Source: Gammaproteobacteria bacterium (GTDB lineage: Bacteria > Pseudomonadota > Gammaproteobacteria > Burkholderiales > Gallionellaceae). Taken from it: 64,000 nt of DNA. The notes beneath the pieces are model-generated. The model was given only the letters and a program-made list of their open reading frames with translations. It had not been told where the DNA came from and did no database searches. The stretch is taken from contig JAHJNJ010000035.1 of the NCBI GenBank assembly GCA_018820925.1, positions 1-64,000 on the forward strand. Direction: 5' to 3'. This document shows, piece by piece, positions 33,088-41,748 of the stretch (the stretch's first letter is position 1; each line of letters opens with the position of its first letter). A program made the position numbers and the translations under genes.

Positions 33088-34446
33088 TTACCTGAGAACG
33101 AATTTTGCCGTGGCCGACCGCACGACAGATGGATGAGGCACGGCCTGCACCACCAGAGAATAGGCCAATCCCATAAAGTAGGCCTGCATGGAACCTATGC
33201 CGTAGCCAATGGCATACACCATGGTGGCAACAATGAACAGGGCAAGTATTTCGCCACCCAGCCAGTCTGGGGTCTCCACTCGACCTCTCAACAGCCTGCG
33301 CACGGTGACAACTTGCACCACAACGTATGAAAACAGAACCAGCAGGCCGCCGCGCGTAAGCAGACTCACGTAGTGGCTGTGAGCTTGCACTTTGGTTTCC
33401 TGCCCCTGCGATTCGATGAAGCGTTGGTTGCCGGAACCAAATGGCTTACCGACCAGCCACACCAGAGGTCCCGCAGCAGCCCAGTCTTCTACCAGAGCCT
33501 TCCATGAATCCATGCGCCAGGCGATTGTGCTGTTCTTCTTTTGAGTTTCAGCCACCGAACGCTCAAATTCCTGTGTCACAACGGACTTGGGCGCCAATGC
33601 GAACAAGGCACCCAGCACCAGAGCCCCCACCAGCAGTGGCACCAACAACCCTGCCTGGCCACCTTTGCGGCGACTACCGGCCAGCCACCAGGCAAAGCCC
33701 AGAGCGGCAAGCGTGGAAATCCAGACCGTGCGATGTGCCAATACCATCACCACCAGCAACAATACCGGCACCGTGTACATCATCGCCTGGCGTTGGGCAT
33801 TCAGCTTTATCCACATTGCAGAACCGGGCAACATGGCCATGGCGATCAGCATTGCGCCCGCAGCATTCAGCACCCGCAGAGGCGCGTGGCGATCGAACCA
33901 ATCCCCGGTTTCCCCTATGGCATAGGCGCCCCAACGGTATATCGCGAGCAACACCAATGCCAACGCTATGAAATAGAACGCCATGAATATTTTCCCTACC
34001 TGCTCCGAAGAGAGACGGAAACTCATCAAGTAAAGAACCGGAACCACCATGTAAAATGTGCTTCGAAATTCGACGCCTGCGGCCGATTTGTATTGGACCA
34101 ACCCTACAACAAACAATCCCCCCCACACTACGGTCATCAACAGCCAGAGACGCACCACGAGATCCTTCGCTGGCAGATGCCCAAGCATTAATCTGACGGC
34201 GACCACGAAACCCAGCATCAGAAAACACATATCCTCAACAGTAAGAAATACACCTAGCGGCAAGGCGATATTTCCACCTGATTGAGAGATAACAAAAACG
34301 ACTGCACCCGCCCACACCCCGAAGACGGGGCTGCTATAAGCACCCACGACAAATATGCAGATCGCCAGCGCCAAAACCATGACAACCACAAATGGCAGCA
34401 CCTGGAAAAACAGGCCAAGCAGGGTGTAGATAATTTCGTTGCTCAT
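33088..34446 (-). CDS. O-antigen polymerase/ligase family protein (Wzy-like)
   Basis: From the ATG at 34446 the 452-aa product has ten or more hydrophobic helices (VLPFVVVMVLALAICIFVVGAY, LPLGVFLTVEDMCFLMLGFVVAVRLML, FMAFYFIALALVLLAIY, MMYTVPVLLLVVMVLAHRTVWISTLAALGFAWWLA). A large periplasmic loop (EFERSVAETQKKNSTIAWRMDSWKALVEDW ... HSHYVSLLTRGGLLVLF) carries Arg and His residues in positions typical of the Wzy_C family. The sequence HYVSLLTRGG is characteristic. It would polymerise lipid-linked repeats after the flippase. It ends 6 bp before the GT2 gene and starts 2 bp after the upstream GT4 gene. Confidence 0.85.
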   Translation of the reverse strand: MSNEIIYTLLGLFFQVLPFVVVMVLALAICIFVVGAYSSPVFGVWAGAVVFVISQSGGNIALPLGVFLTVEDMCFLMLGFVVAVRLMLGHLPAKDLVVRLWLLMTVVWGGLFVVGLVQYKSAAGVEFRSTFYMVVPVLYLMSFRLSSEQVGKIFMAFYFIALALVLLAIYRWGAYAIGETGDWFDRHAPLRVLNAAGAMLIAMAMLPGSAMWIKLNAQRQAMMYTVPVLLLVVMVLAHRTVWISTLAALGFAWWLAGSRRKGGQAGLLVPLLVGALVLGALFALAPKSVVTQEFERSVAETQKKNSTIAWRMDSWKALVEDWAAAGPLVWLVGKPFGSGNQRFIESQGQETKVQAHSHYVSLLTRGGLLVLFSYVVVQVVTVRRLLRGRVETPDWLGGEILALFIVATMVYAIGYGIGSMQAYFMGLAYSLVVQAVPHPSVVRSATAKFVLR

Positions 34447-34448
34447 GT

Positions 34449-35615
34449 TCAGGCCACCTCTTCGCCGGTAATGGCGGAGACCCACCTCGGTCCCAGCACA
34501 TCCGGCGCAAACCGCGTCTGGTAGCGTTTTGCCGCTGCCTGAGACATCAGGTAAAACGCCTGCTGATCTTCGAGTATCCCTATCAATTTCTCAGCGCAGC
34601 CGGGAGCATCGTCAAGCGGCCAGAGCACGCCTTCCACACCATCGTCGAATACTTCCGGAATACCACCAACTGCCGGGGCAAATATGGGCAGGGCATGCGA
34701 CATGGCTTCGACCAGAACGATGCCAAAACTCTCCATGCGGGCAGCATGCGCAAATACGCGGTGTCCCGAAATCAGGCCGGAAGCCCCGGTCACGTAGCCC
34801 AAAAACTGAACCTGCCCAGCCACACCGAGTTGCTGCGCCAAAACCTGCCATTCGGCACGGCTGGGTCCATCACCCACCAAAGTCAGACTGTAGATGTATC
34901 CCCGTCGCCGTGCTTCCGCCAGCACATGCAACAGATAGCCTTGGTTCTTGCGGGGTTCCAGCGTGCCGATGGAAATGATATCCCCGCGCACAGGCTGATT
35001 CGCGGATGGCATTGCGGTGGCGTGCTCGGGGAAGTTTGGAATCACCTCGACCTGGACTTCCGCCAGTGCCGGGTTGCGCTCAAGCACAATGCGCCGCATG
35101 TAATCCGAAACAAAAATGACTTTGTCGAGCTGCGGCAGGACTTCTTGTTCGGTGCGCATCAGGCTGCGCCACGCCGCACTCCCCTCGCTGGCCAGGCCAT
35201 TGAGTTGATATTCGTAGGCTTCCGAAATATTGAAGTGCAGGACCGCCACCAAACGAAATTGGAATCCTTCGCGCCGCATCGCCAGCGCAGCGCTTGCACT
35301 GAGCGGATCCTGTGCGTAGATCACGACAGCCCTTCCCTTCAGCATGCGCAGGTTTTTCCGCAAAATAATGCGCATGTATTGGAACGTGAACATGCGGTGC
35401 AATAGTGCGGCTCTCTCTCGGCTAAATACCTTCAGCAATCGAACGGCAAGCCACGGAAGTTTTCGTATCCAGCGGCTTACCAGGTATGGCTCGGCCAAGC
35501 TCACCTCGTAACCTTGTTGACGCGCATAGCCCATGACCGCCCGAAAATGCGTCTGTACACCGCACCATCCCTGCTCGCGCATGAGGCTGGCAATCAGGAT
35601 CGCGGGCCGTGTCAT
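34449..35615 (-). CDS. glycosyltransferase family 4 protein
   Basis: The start is the ATG at 35613-35615 with GGAG 6 nt upstream and a 4-bp overlap with the flippase stop, giving 388 aa. The N-terminal domain begins ILIASLMREQGWCGVQTHFRAVMGYA; the donor domain has GDIISIGTLEPRKNQGYLLHVLAEA, LTLVGDGPSRAEWQVLAQ and FAHAARMESFGIVLVEAMSHALPIFAPAVGGIPEVF, with the EX7E motif in ESFGIVLVE. It is a retaining GT-B glycosyltransferase of the EPS cluster. Donor and linkage are not known. Confidence 0.88.
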   Translation of the reverse strand: MTRPAILIASLMREQGWCGVQTHFRAVMGYARQQGYEVSLAEPYLVSRWIRKLPWLAVRLLKVFSRERAALLHRMFTFQYMRIILRKNLRMLKGRAVVIYAQDPLSASAALAMRREGFQFRLVAVLHFNISEAYEYQLNGLASEGSAAWRSLMRTEQEVLPQLDKVIFVSDYMRRIVLERNPALAEVQVEVIPNFPEHATAMPSANQPVRGDIISIGTLEPRKNQGYLLHVLAEARRRGYIYSLTLVGDGPSRAEWQVLAQQLGVAGQVQFLGYVTGASGLISGHRVFAHAARMESFGIVLVEAMSHALPIFAPAVGGIPEVFDDGVEGVLWPLDDAPGCAEKLIGILEDQQAFYLMSQAAAKRYQTRFAPDVLGPRWVSAITGEEVA

Positions 35616-37162
35616 GCCGCACTCCATTGCATCATCAAGCCGCCCAATCGCGGGCCCAGGTGCGGCTGCGCACTGCGCATAAGGCCTTTTGCCTCAGAGC
35701 AAAAAATCCAGCGGCCCCACAATGCAATCGCAATCAATACGATGATCGCGGCCGAGGCAAGCACCAGCACAAAGCGCAGGCCCGGCTGCGGAAGCACAAA
35801 GGTCAACCAGTAATCGGCCTGCCAAGCCAGCAACCCCGCCAGCACAGCCAGCATCAGGGGACCGATCAACGCGCGAAGCAGCGCACGGGCGGGGGCGGCA
35901 ATCAATCCCGCCGCAACATGAGTTACCAGCCAGGCGCGTAGCAGATACACCGCCAGCACGACCCAAGCCACAGCAGACAATGAATAGCGGGACGCCACAA
36001 TCACGGCAAGCACCATCACGACCAGTCCAATCGCCTGGGATGCGGCGTCCATGCCCGCACGGCCCATGCCCAACATCATCGGCCCGCCCATCGCGAGCAC
36101 GGCGTTGACCGGCATGGCCAGCGCCAGCGGAGTAATCAGAACGATGGCTGCCCGCCACTCCTGTCCGTATACGGCAAGGATCGTCGTTTCCGGCATGGCG
36201 GCTAATGCCGCAAAGGCCGGAGCCAATACGACAGACATAACGCAGATGGAGGCAAGATACGTATCGCGCACGGCTTCAGCCCGGCTTTGCAGGCGCGAGT
36301 AGAGCGGCAGCAGCACGCCTTGCAGGGTGGATACGACGGCGTTCATGGGGGAAGCAATCAGGTTCATGCTACGGTTATATACGCCAAGATTCACGATGCC
36401 CAACATGCGCCCAATGATGGCCGAATCCAAGTTGCTGATACCCCAACTGGTGAGGTTGCTGGCGAGCACTTTGGAACCAAACTTGAACAGACCGGATTGG
36501 TCGGCGTTGAATGCGGGCTTGAGCGGGTGGCGCGTGCTCAGATACACGGCGATTGCATTCATGGCGCTCTGCGTAAGCTGTGCGCTCACCAGCGCCCACA
36601 CACCCAGTCCGGAAAAAGCGAGCGGCATACCCACCAGCAAATATCCGGCCAGATAGCTCAATATTTGAATTATCTGCAATCGCTTGTGGTTGAGGTCGCG
36701 GCGCAGTAGCGCGGAGGCGGTCTGGCCGAATGCCTGAAAAACGAAAAGCAGACTCATCCAGCGCAAGACAGGCACAGCATCGGCACGTCCAAAAAATCCA
36801 GCAATCGAGGGCGCGGCGACCATTGCGAGCAAGGCCAGCGTCAACCCCGCGAGCATTTGCAGCGTGAAGACAAAGCGGATGTCGCGCGGGGAAACCTGCT
36901 CTTTCTGGATCAGCGCAACGCCCAATCCGGTGTCGGCAACCAGATTGCCCAGCCCAATGATCAGCGAAGCGATTGCGATCAGACCGAACGGTTCGGGCCC
37001 GAGCTGTCGGGCCAACACAATGCCGATCACCAACTGGCTCAGCATCCTGACGACTGCGCCAAGATAGTTCCACTTGAGCGCCCCCAGGCTTCGGTGCGCA
37101 AGCCCGGTGGCAGGCTTGCCGGGCTGCAACTCCAATTTGGTAATCACGGCAGGCTTCTTCAT
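35612..37162 (-). CDS. polysaccharide flippase (Wzx-like, MOP superfamily)
   Basis: This 516-aa protein has twelve to fourteen predicted hydrophobic helices and the start typical of the family (GALKWNYLGAVVRMLSQLVIGIVLARQLGPEPFGLIAIASLIIGLGNLVADTGLGVALIQK). The LGPEPFGL and DTGLGVALIQ motifs are characteristic of the WzxC-type lipopolysaccharide/EPS flippases. It moves undecaprenyl-linked repeats across the inner membrane. It is coupled by ATGA overlap to the next glycosyltransferase gene and starts 46 bp after the stop of the fucosyltransferase-like gene. Confidence 0.9.
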   Translation of the reverse strand: MKKPAVITKLELQPGKPATGLAHRSLGALKWNYLGAVVRMLSQLVIGIVLARQLGPEPFGLIAIASLIIGLGNLVADTGLGVALIQKEQVSPRDIRFVFTLQMLAGLTLALLAMVAAPSIAGFFGRADAVPVLRWMSLLFVFQAFGQTASALLRRDLNHKRLQIIQILSYLAGYLLVGMPLAFSGLGVWALVSAQLTQSAMNAIAVYLSTRHPLKPAFNADQSGLFKFGSKVLASNLTSWGISNLDSAIIGRMLGIVNLGVYNRSMNLIASPMNAVVSTLQGVLLPLYSRLQSRAEAVRDTYLASICVMSVVLAPAFAALAAMPETTILAVYGQEWRAAIVLITPLALAMPVNAVLAMGGPMMLGMGRAGMDAASQAIGLVVMVLAVIVASRYSLSAVAWVVLAVYLLRAWLVTHVAAGLIAAPARALLRALIGPLMLAVLAGLLAWQADYWLTFVLPQPGLRFVLVLASAAIIVLIAIALWGRWIFCSEAKGLMRSAQPHLGPRLGGLMMQWSAA

Positions 37163-37208
37163 TGATGAAGCCCTCCGCGTTCTGCCCGGCAGAAAGACAA
37201 CTGAGCCC

Positions 37209-38315
37209 TCATGACCCTGCGTCCCCGTTCAGCGGCACCACTCCGAACATCGCCAGATCGGTTGCTGCATGCTTTTCCTTCAGCCCGTGCTCAAGGCGGC
37301 TTAGCAGAGCAGAAGAAATTACACCCAACGCGGAGACAGGCACACCGCGCGGGCAGCAGGCTGAACGATCAGCAATCACGCTCGCGCGGAATCGAGCCGT
37401 AGCCCCGGCAGGCGGGCGTTGCGCGGCCTCATGTCCCCACAGGCTGAATGTTCCCTGTTCTTCCTGCAACTGCGGCGCAAACCACACATAAGGTGCGCGC
37501 GAAAGAAACGCGCCCCACAAACTGTAGGAGGACACCGAACAAACCAGGAGATCGGCGCTTGCCATGGCCAGCAAGTCGCTGCACACCGAATCACGCTGGT
37601 GAAAACCGGTAACCGGGTTGAAGCGCTGGATAAACGGAGCGAGTGCCTCAGGCTGCCCGTCTGTAAATAACTGGAATTGGACTTTGTCGCCGAAATGCCC
37701 GCGCAGTTGATCGCACACCGCAATGTACCAGGCAAGGGGCAGTGAACGATTGAAACAGCCGCGATAATCAATGTCCGCGTTCGCCGCCTTGAAATCGCCT
37801 GCACGGATATGCACCGCCACTACCAGCTTGTCCGGATCGAGACGCGTGCGCCAGTCGGTCAGGTTTTCCGCCGCACCGCGCGCGGCATACAAGCGCCCAA
37901 GAATGAAGTCGCGTGCTTCGCGTACAGCCAGGAATCCTCCCCACATGCCGCCCGTTTCGAGTGCAAACAAGCGCCTTTCTTTCCAGCCATTGCGTTCGGC
38001 AAATAGGGCAACCGCCTTGCGGTAATCCCGCTCGCCGGTCGACAGATAATCCTGCTCAGTAAAGCGGTAACGCGGCAATGTATGCAGCAATGCACGGTGG
38101 CTGATCCAGTCCGTGCGCGGCGTCCCGAAATAGCGCCAGTATTGACGCGGGTTGAGGCCGAAGGCTGGCGGCAGGGCAATGCCGTCGATTGCCTGCGCCG
38201 CAAGCCATGCCTTGGCCCAGGGATACAACTCGTTGCCCAAGCCGATCCCGCGCCCGGCAACACATGGTATGCATAACCGGATTCCCCCGCGTTTGGTCGC
38301 CATGTCTGAAGTCAT
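37209..38315 (-). CDS. alpha-1,2-fucosyltransferase-like glycosyltransferase (GT11-like)
   Basis: This 368-aa protein has the two features that mark GT11: VVAVHIRAGDF (compare HxRRGDY of fucosyltransferases) and a region SDLLAMASADLLVCSVSSYSLWGAFLSR (compare SDxxLMSxCxHxIxxNSSFSWWGAWL). It lacks a signal peptide and membrane segments. Because gmd and fcl, which make GDP-fucose, are in the same operon, fucose transfer is the best inference. Its ATG overlaps the stop of a 46-aa ORF (ATGA), which itself overlaps the upstream GT4 gene. Similarity outside the motifs could not be checked. Confidence 0.68.
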   Translation of the reverse strand: MTSDMATKRGGIRLCIPCVAGRGIGLGNELYPWAKAWLAAQAIDGIALPPAFGLNPRQYWRYFGTPRTDWISHRALLHTLPRYRFTEQDYLSTGERDYRKAVALFAERNGWKERRLFALETGGMWGGFLAVREARDFILGRLYAARGAAENLTDWRTRLDPDKLVVAVHIRAGDFKAANADIDYRGCFNRSLPLAWYIAVCDQLRGHFGDKVQFQLFTDGQPEALAPFIQRFNPVTGFHQRDSVCSDLLAMASADLLVCSVSSYSLWGAFLSRAPYVWFAPQLQEEQGTFSLWGHEAAQRPPAGATARFRASVIADRSACCPRGVPVSALGVISSALLSRLEHGLKEKHAATDLAMFGVVPLNGDAGS

Positions 38316-38452
38316 CCTGGACTCGTCATGCCACAGGATGAACGCGGTGCATCCGACAACACTTGGGAATAATTGCCAGCCACCTCAATACACAACACGC
38401 CTAAGGGGCTCAACTGGTTAAGCACAGGCAGAACACACAACAGGGTTTTCAT
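38312..38452 (-). CDS. 46-aa ORF filling the gap between two glycosyltransferase genes
   Basis: The reading frame begins at the ATG 38450-38452, overlapping the upstream GT4 stop (ATGA), has a G-rich stretch just before it, and ends at a TGA overlapping the ATG of the next gene. It encodes MKTLLCVLPVLNQLSPLGVL..., a short hydrophobic N-terminus and a polar C-terminus. I do not recognise it. It may be a coupling device that carries ribosomes across the 133-bp gap, a tiny protein, or the remnant of a longer gene. The ORF track lists it only inside a longer frame. Confidence 0.45.
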   Translation of the reverse strand: MKTLLCVLPVLNQLSPLGVLCIEVAGNYSQVLSDAPRSSCGMTSPG

Positions 38453-39663
38453 GCTCCCCCCCTTGTTTGCCGGTAAAGTGACTCGTAGGCATCTGCCACG
38501 GCACCAATGTGGTATCTGCTTTCTGCGAGTTTGCGGCCGCGCGCACCCCACTCGCTTAACAACCCCCTGTTGCCCGCAAGACTGACCATCGCTTTTGCAA
38601 TCTCTGCCGGCAGGCGTACATCTACCAATATTCCGGCTTCACCGTTATCCAGCGTCCAAGGCACGCCGCCGCTATACATGCCGCCTATGACGGGAATGGA
38701 CATCGACATGGCCTCAATGATGGACATTGGCTGGGCTTCTTCCAGTGCGGGATGAACTAATACGTCTACACTATCTGCAAGACGGGAAAGCAGCTTTTCA
38801 TGCGGCAGCATCCCGATGAATTCGATGCCCTCCTGCAGGCCTTTTTGCCTGGCCCATTGCTCGGCAATTTCTCCGGGGCCATGCCCCGCACCGAACATCA
38901 GCAGTTTTGCGTTTGCAATACTTTTCCGAGTTTGGGCAAATGCCTCGATGGCCGCTTGTCCATTTTTGTAATTTCCCCAGCCATTCAGGACCGTAGCAAA
39001 ATGAATGCGTGTGCCATCGGAATTTGCTTTTGAACGCTGCGAGAACAAGGTGTCAGGCAGCCCATTGGGCACAACCACTGCGGCCCCCTTGAGGAAATGG
39101 TAGCGGCGCAGATGGGCTTCTACATGGGGCGATACAACGACCAGTCGCCGGGTGTGCCGTATCGATTTCCATGCCATGACAGCTCTTAACAGTCTGTAGA
39201 TAGTCGGGTTGTAGCGGAGTACGTTGATGGGCGCATCATGCGCAGTAACCAATGTTGGTACACCGGTAGCCTGGCTTGCCAACGCAAATTCGTATGTCCA
39301 TTGGGCGTGCAGGACATCGGGCCTCTCGCGCAAAATGGCGGACTGCAGATATGCCCGTTCAGCCGAAAAAAGGTCGAGCGCCCGATGGCGAGCCCTCGGA
39401 CGGTACGGGCCGATGCATACCGTCAAATTCCTTCCGCGATAAACCTGCTCTTTTTCAATTTGCGCATCCAGCGTGAACAACTTGATATTCCAGTTGCGTT
39501 TCAGCAATTCCTTGGTCAATAAATTGACAGGTGAGCCACCCATGCCGGCGGGCAAATCCTGCGGCGAAACATCCAGAAATTCGGCGAATTCACGCGGCGA
39601 AGCCGGCCCCACCATGCCAATGGTGAATTCGGACATGTTTTCTGTTTTTGTGGCGACCATCAT
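38449..39663 (-). CDS. glycosyltransferase family 4 protein
   Basis: This protein of about 404 aa (395 aa from the alternative ATG at 39636) has the GT-B layout: an N-terminal loop GGSPVNLLTKELLKRNWNIKLFTLD, then DVLHAQWTYEFALASQATGVPTLVTAHDAP, and a donor domain with LLMFGAGHGPGEIAEQWA and HPALEEAQPMSIIEAMSMSIPVIGGMYSGGVPW, which holds the EX7E-type glutamates. It follows fcl by 17 bp, so it is in the same operon. The acceptor is unknown; its position next to the nucleotide-sugar genes allows use of GDP-mannose or GDP-fucose. Confidence 0.86.
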   Translation of the reverse strand: MMVATKTENMSEFTIGMVGPASPREFAEFLDVSPQDLPAGMGGSPVNLLTKELLKRNWNIKLFTLDAQIEKEQVYRGRNLTVCIGPYRPRARHRALDLFSAERAYLQSAILRERPDVLHAQWTYEFALASQATGVPTLVTAHDAPINVLRYNPTIYRLLRAVMAWKSIRHTRRLVVVSPHVEAHLRRYHFLKGAAVVVPNGLPDTLFSQRSKANSDGTRIHFATVLNGWGNYKNGQAAIEAFAQTRKSIANAKLLMFGAGHGPGEIAEQWARQKGLQEGIEFIGMLPHEKLLSRLADSVDVLVHPALEEAQPMSIIEAMSMSIPVIGGMYSGGVPWTLDNGEAGILVDVRLPAEIAKAMVSLAGNRGLLSEWGARGRKLAESRYHIGAVADAYESLYRQTRGGA

Positions 39664-39680
39664 TCAGAGTCCAAAGGCAA

Positions 39681-40682
39681 TCAGACAACAGGGATTGCCG
39701 ACTCTGACAAAGCCACGTTTGTTGAGATGAAATCCCGATACGCCGTCGTCAGGCCGTTTTGCAGGGTAGTCGTCGCCACCCACCCCATCGCATTCAAGCG
39801 TTCCACATTCATCAGCTTGCGCATGGTGCCGTCCGGCTTGGTGCTGTCGAAAACAATCTCGCCATTGAACCCGACCACGTTTTGTATCGCCTCGGCCAAT
39901 TCACGAATGTTCAGGTCGTGCCCGACGCCGATATTCATCAGCGGCGGCAGGCCGTCGTTACAGTCTTGTCCCAACAGCGCTGTGTACTGCTCATCCGGCA
40001 GGCACATCAGATACACGCAGGCATCGGCCATGTCTTCGCTGTACAGGAATTCCCGCCTGGGCGTGCCGCTTCCCCAGACAGAAACGCTGGCTGCGTTGCT
40101 GAGTTTGGCTTCGTGGAACTTGCGAATGAGCGCGGGAATGACGTGGGAGTTTTGCGGGTGGTAGTTGTCTCCCGGGCCGTACAGGTTGGTGGGCATGACG
40201 GCGAGGTAGCGCGTGCCATACTGCCGGTTGTAGCTCCAGCACATTTCAATGCCGGCGATCTTGGCCAGTGCATAGGGGCGGTTGGTCGCCTCCAGCGGAC
40301 CGGTCAGCAGGTATTCTTCCTTCATCGGCTGCGGGCAGTCGCGCGGGTAGATGCACGAGGAACCCAGAAACATCAGCCGCTTGACGTTGTTGCGCCATGA
40401 CTCGTGAATGATGTTGCTCTGAATCACGAGATTGTCGTGGATGAATTCCGCCGGGTAGGTGTTGTTGGCATGGATACCGCCCACTTTTGCGGCCGCAAGT
40501 AACACGTAGTCGGGTTGCTCGGTCGCAAAGAATTCACGCACAACCAATTGGTCCGTCAGGTCCAGTTCTTCGTGAGTACAAGTAAGGAGGTTGTTGTAGC
40601 CCTTGTCCCACAGGTTTCGCATCAGCGCGGACCCCACCAGTCCGCGATGTCCCGCAACATAGATTTTTGCGTTCTTGTCCAT
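39681..40682 (-). CDS. fcl: GDP-L-fucose synthase
   Basis: This 333-aa epimerase/reductase converts GDP-4-keto-6-deoxymannose into GDP-L-fucose. It has the NADP-binding [14 protein letters not shown], the catalytic Ser in FLGSSCIYP and YxxxK in [15 protein letters not shown], and typical segments [14 protein letters not shown] and [28 protein letters not shown]. It is the second step after Gmd. Directly upstream is a short in-frame remnant of a gmd 3' end, while the intact gmd lies 1.1 kb further away behind a methyltransferase gene. Confidence 0.95.
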   Translation of the reverse strand: MDKNAKIYVAGHRGLVGSALMRNLWDKGYNNLLTCTHEELDLTDQLVVREFFATEQPDYVLLAAAKVGGIHANNTYPAEFIHDNLVIQSNIIHESWRNNVKRLMFLGSSCIYPRDCPQPMKEEYLLTGPLEATNRPYALAKIAGIEMCWSYNRQYGTRYLAVMPTNLYGPGDNYHPQNSHVIPALIRKFHEAKLSNAASVSVWGSGTPRREFLYSEDMADACVYLMCLPDEQYTALLGQDCNDGLPPLMNIGVGHDLNIRELAEAIQNVVGFNGEIVFDSTKPDGTMRKLMNVERLNAMGWVATTTLQNGLTTAYRDFISTNVALSESAIPVV

Positions 40683-40688
40683 AGCTTT

Positions 40689-40800
40689 TTATTCGTGAAA
40701 GTCGAATACGACGAAGCCGTGTTTTTCGCGGGCGTTGATCGAATCTCCCAGCCGCGTTTCGACTTTGGCGGGGCGGGAGTAACGTGGAGATGAGAGTACG
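40689..40800 (-). pseudogene. remnant of the 3' end of gmd
   Basis: Read on the minus strand the frame gives PRYSRPAKVETRLGDSINARE-KHGFVVFDFHE followed by a stop. It lines up with two parts of the intact Gmd, [21 protein letters not shown] and [11 protein letters not shown], with the roughly 30 residues between them deleted in frame. It lies 6 bp upstream of fcl. It marks a former gmd-fcl junction and lies on the far side of the methyltransferase gene from the intact copy. Confidence 0.8.
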
Positions 40801-40807
40801 TTTGCGT

Positions 40808-41575
40808 TCATTTTCTATCCAGTACAACCAGCCCACAAAATTGATTCCCAAAACGCCCGAACAGGAGATCGAGAAATACCTTCAATGCTGAAATAACGCC
40901 AATACCGATTCCCCCGCCCCCAATCCTGGCACCCAGTTTACGAAAGACAATGTTGTGATGCCAAAATGAAAAACTCAGGTTCCTGAAATTTTCGGTACAG
41001 AGGTATGAACAAGTGATGTCGTTCACCAACTTGCGGGTCCAGCGGAATACGAAATTGGTTGCCTCACCGTTTTGCTCCCATCTTGTACCAATCAGCTTTC
41101 CGACAAGTGAGTCGTGTGGCTCCAGAAAAACAACCGCCACGCTGGCCATTCTCATCATCTCGGTAAACCCCTGTACCGGACTGGGCAAGTGGTGTAGGCC
41201 ATCTTGCACAACAACAATGCCATACTCGCCATCACGAACGTCTGCGGCCAAAGCGTTGAGCACTAATCCTTTGAGGCGACTGTCCCGGCTGATCGCTGCT
41301 TCGACTCCCCGTGCCGATATATCTGAAACCGTTACATCACGGAATCCCAAGTCGCACAACATCGATGCTTCGCCCCCCTCGCCGGCGCACATGAACAAGA
41401 TTGGCGTATCCACGGTAATCCTGTCCCCTGCAGCTCCGTCAAGTCTACGAAAAGCTTCATGCATCCGCCATTTAGTCACGTAATTGACCAACTTATCATC
41501 GGACAGGATATGCGCTCGCGAACCGGCTTTGTACAACGAGTCATGCATGGCTCTCTGTTTTTCAATCTGGTTCAT
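40808..41575 (-). CDS. class I SAM-dependent methyltransferase-like protein
   Basis: This 255-aa protein has a SAM-binding-like motif (PILFMCAGEGGEASMLCDLGFRDVTVSDIS), followed by GIVVVQDGLHHLPSPVQGFTEMMRMASVAVVFLEPHDSLVGKLIG, the usual positions of motifs I and IV. It ends in a hydrophobic, glycine-rich segment (GARIGGGGIGIGVISALKVFLDLLFG) that may touch the membrane. It sits between the intact gmd and the gmd remnant, so it was probably inserted there. It may modify an EPS sugar; the substrate is not known. Confidence 0.72.
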   Translation of the reverse strand: MNQIEKQRAMHDSLYKAGSRAHILSDDKLVNYVTKWRMHEAFRRLDGAAGDRITVDTPILFMCAGEGGEASMLCDLGFRDVTVSDISARGVEAAISRDSRLKGLVLNALAADVRDGEYGIVVVQDGLHHLPSPVQGFTEMMRMASVAVVFLEPHDSLVGKLIGTRWEQNGEATNFVFRWTRKLVNDITCSYLCTENFRNLSFSFWHHNIVFRKLGARIGGGGIGIGVISALKVFLDLLFGRFGNQFCGLVVLDRK

Positions 41576-41748
41576 TTCATCCTCCGCCCGTATTGGCTCA
41601 TGTTTCCCGGTTATGTGTTCTACCTGATCGATCTTGCGATGCCATGTAGCATCTTTAGTTCTTGCCGTCTAAAGACCTTTTCGAGACTCACCATCAAAAT
41701 ACGATGATGGTTCACCCTCGCGCCTCACCCTGAACTATGCCCTTATAT

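Noticed and set aside
41580-41600. TTGGCTCA half-site near 41590
   Set aside because: Only one half of the palindrome is present and there is no symmetric partner at 2-bp spacing or a PEP-CTERM gene downstream.
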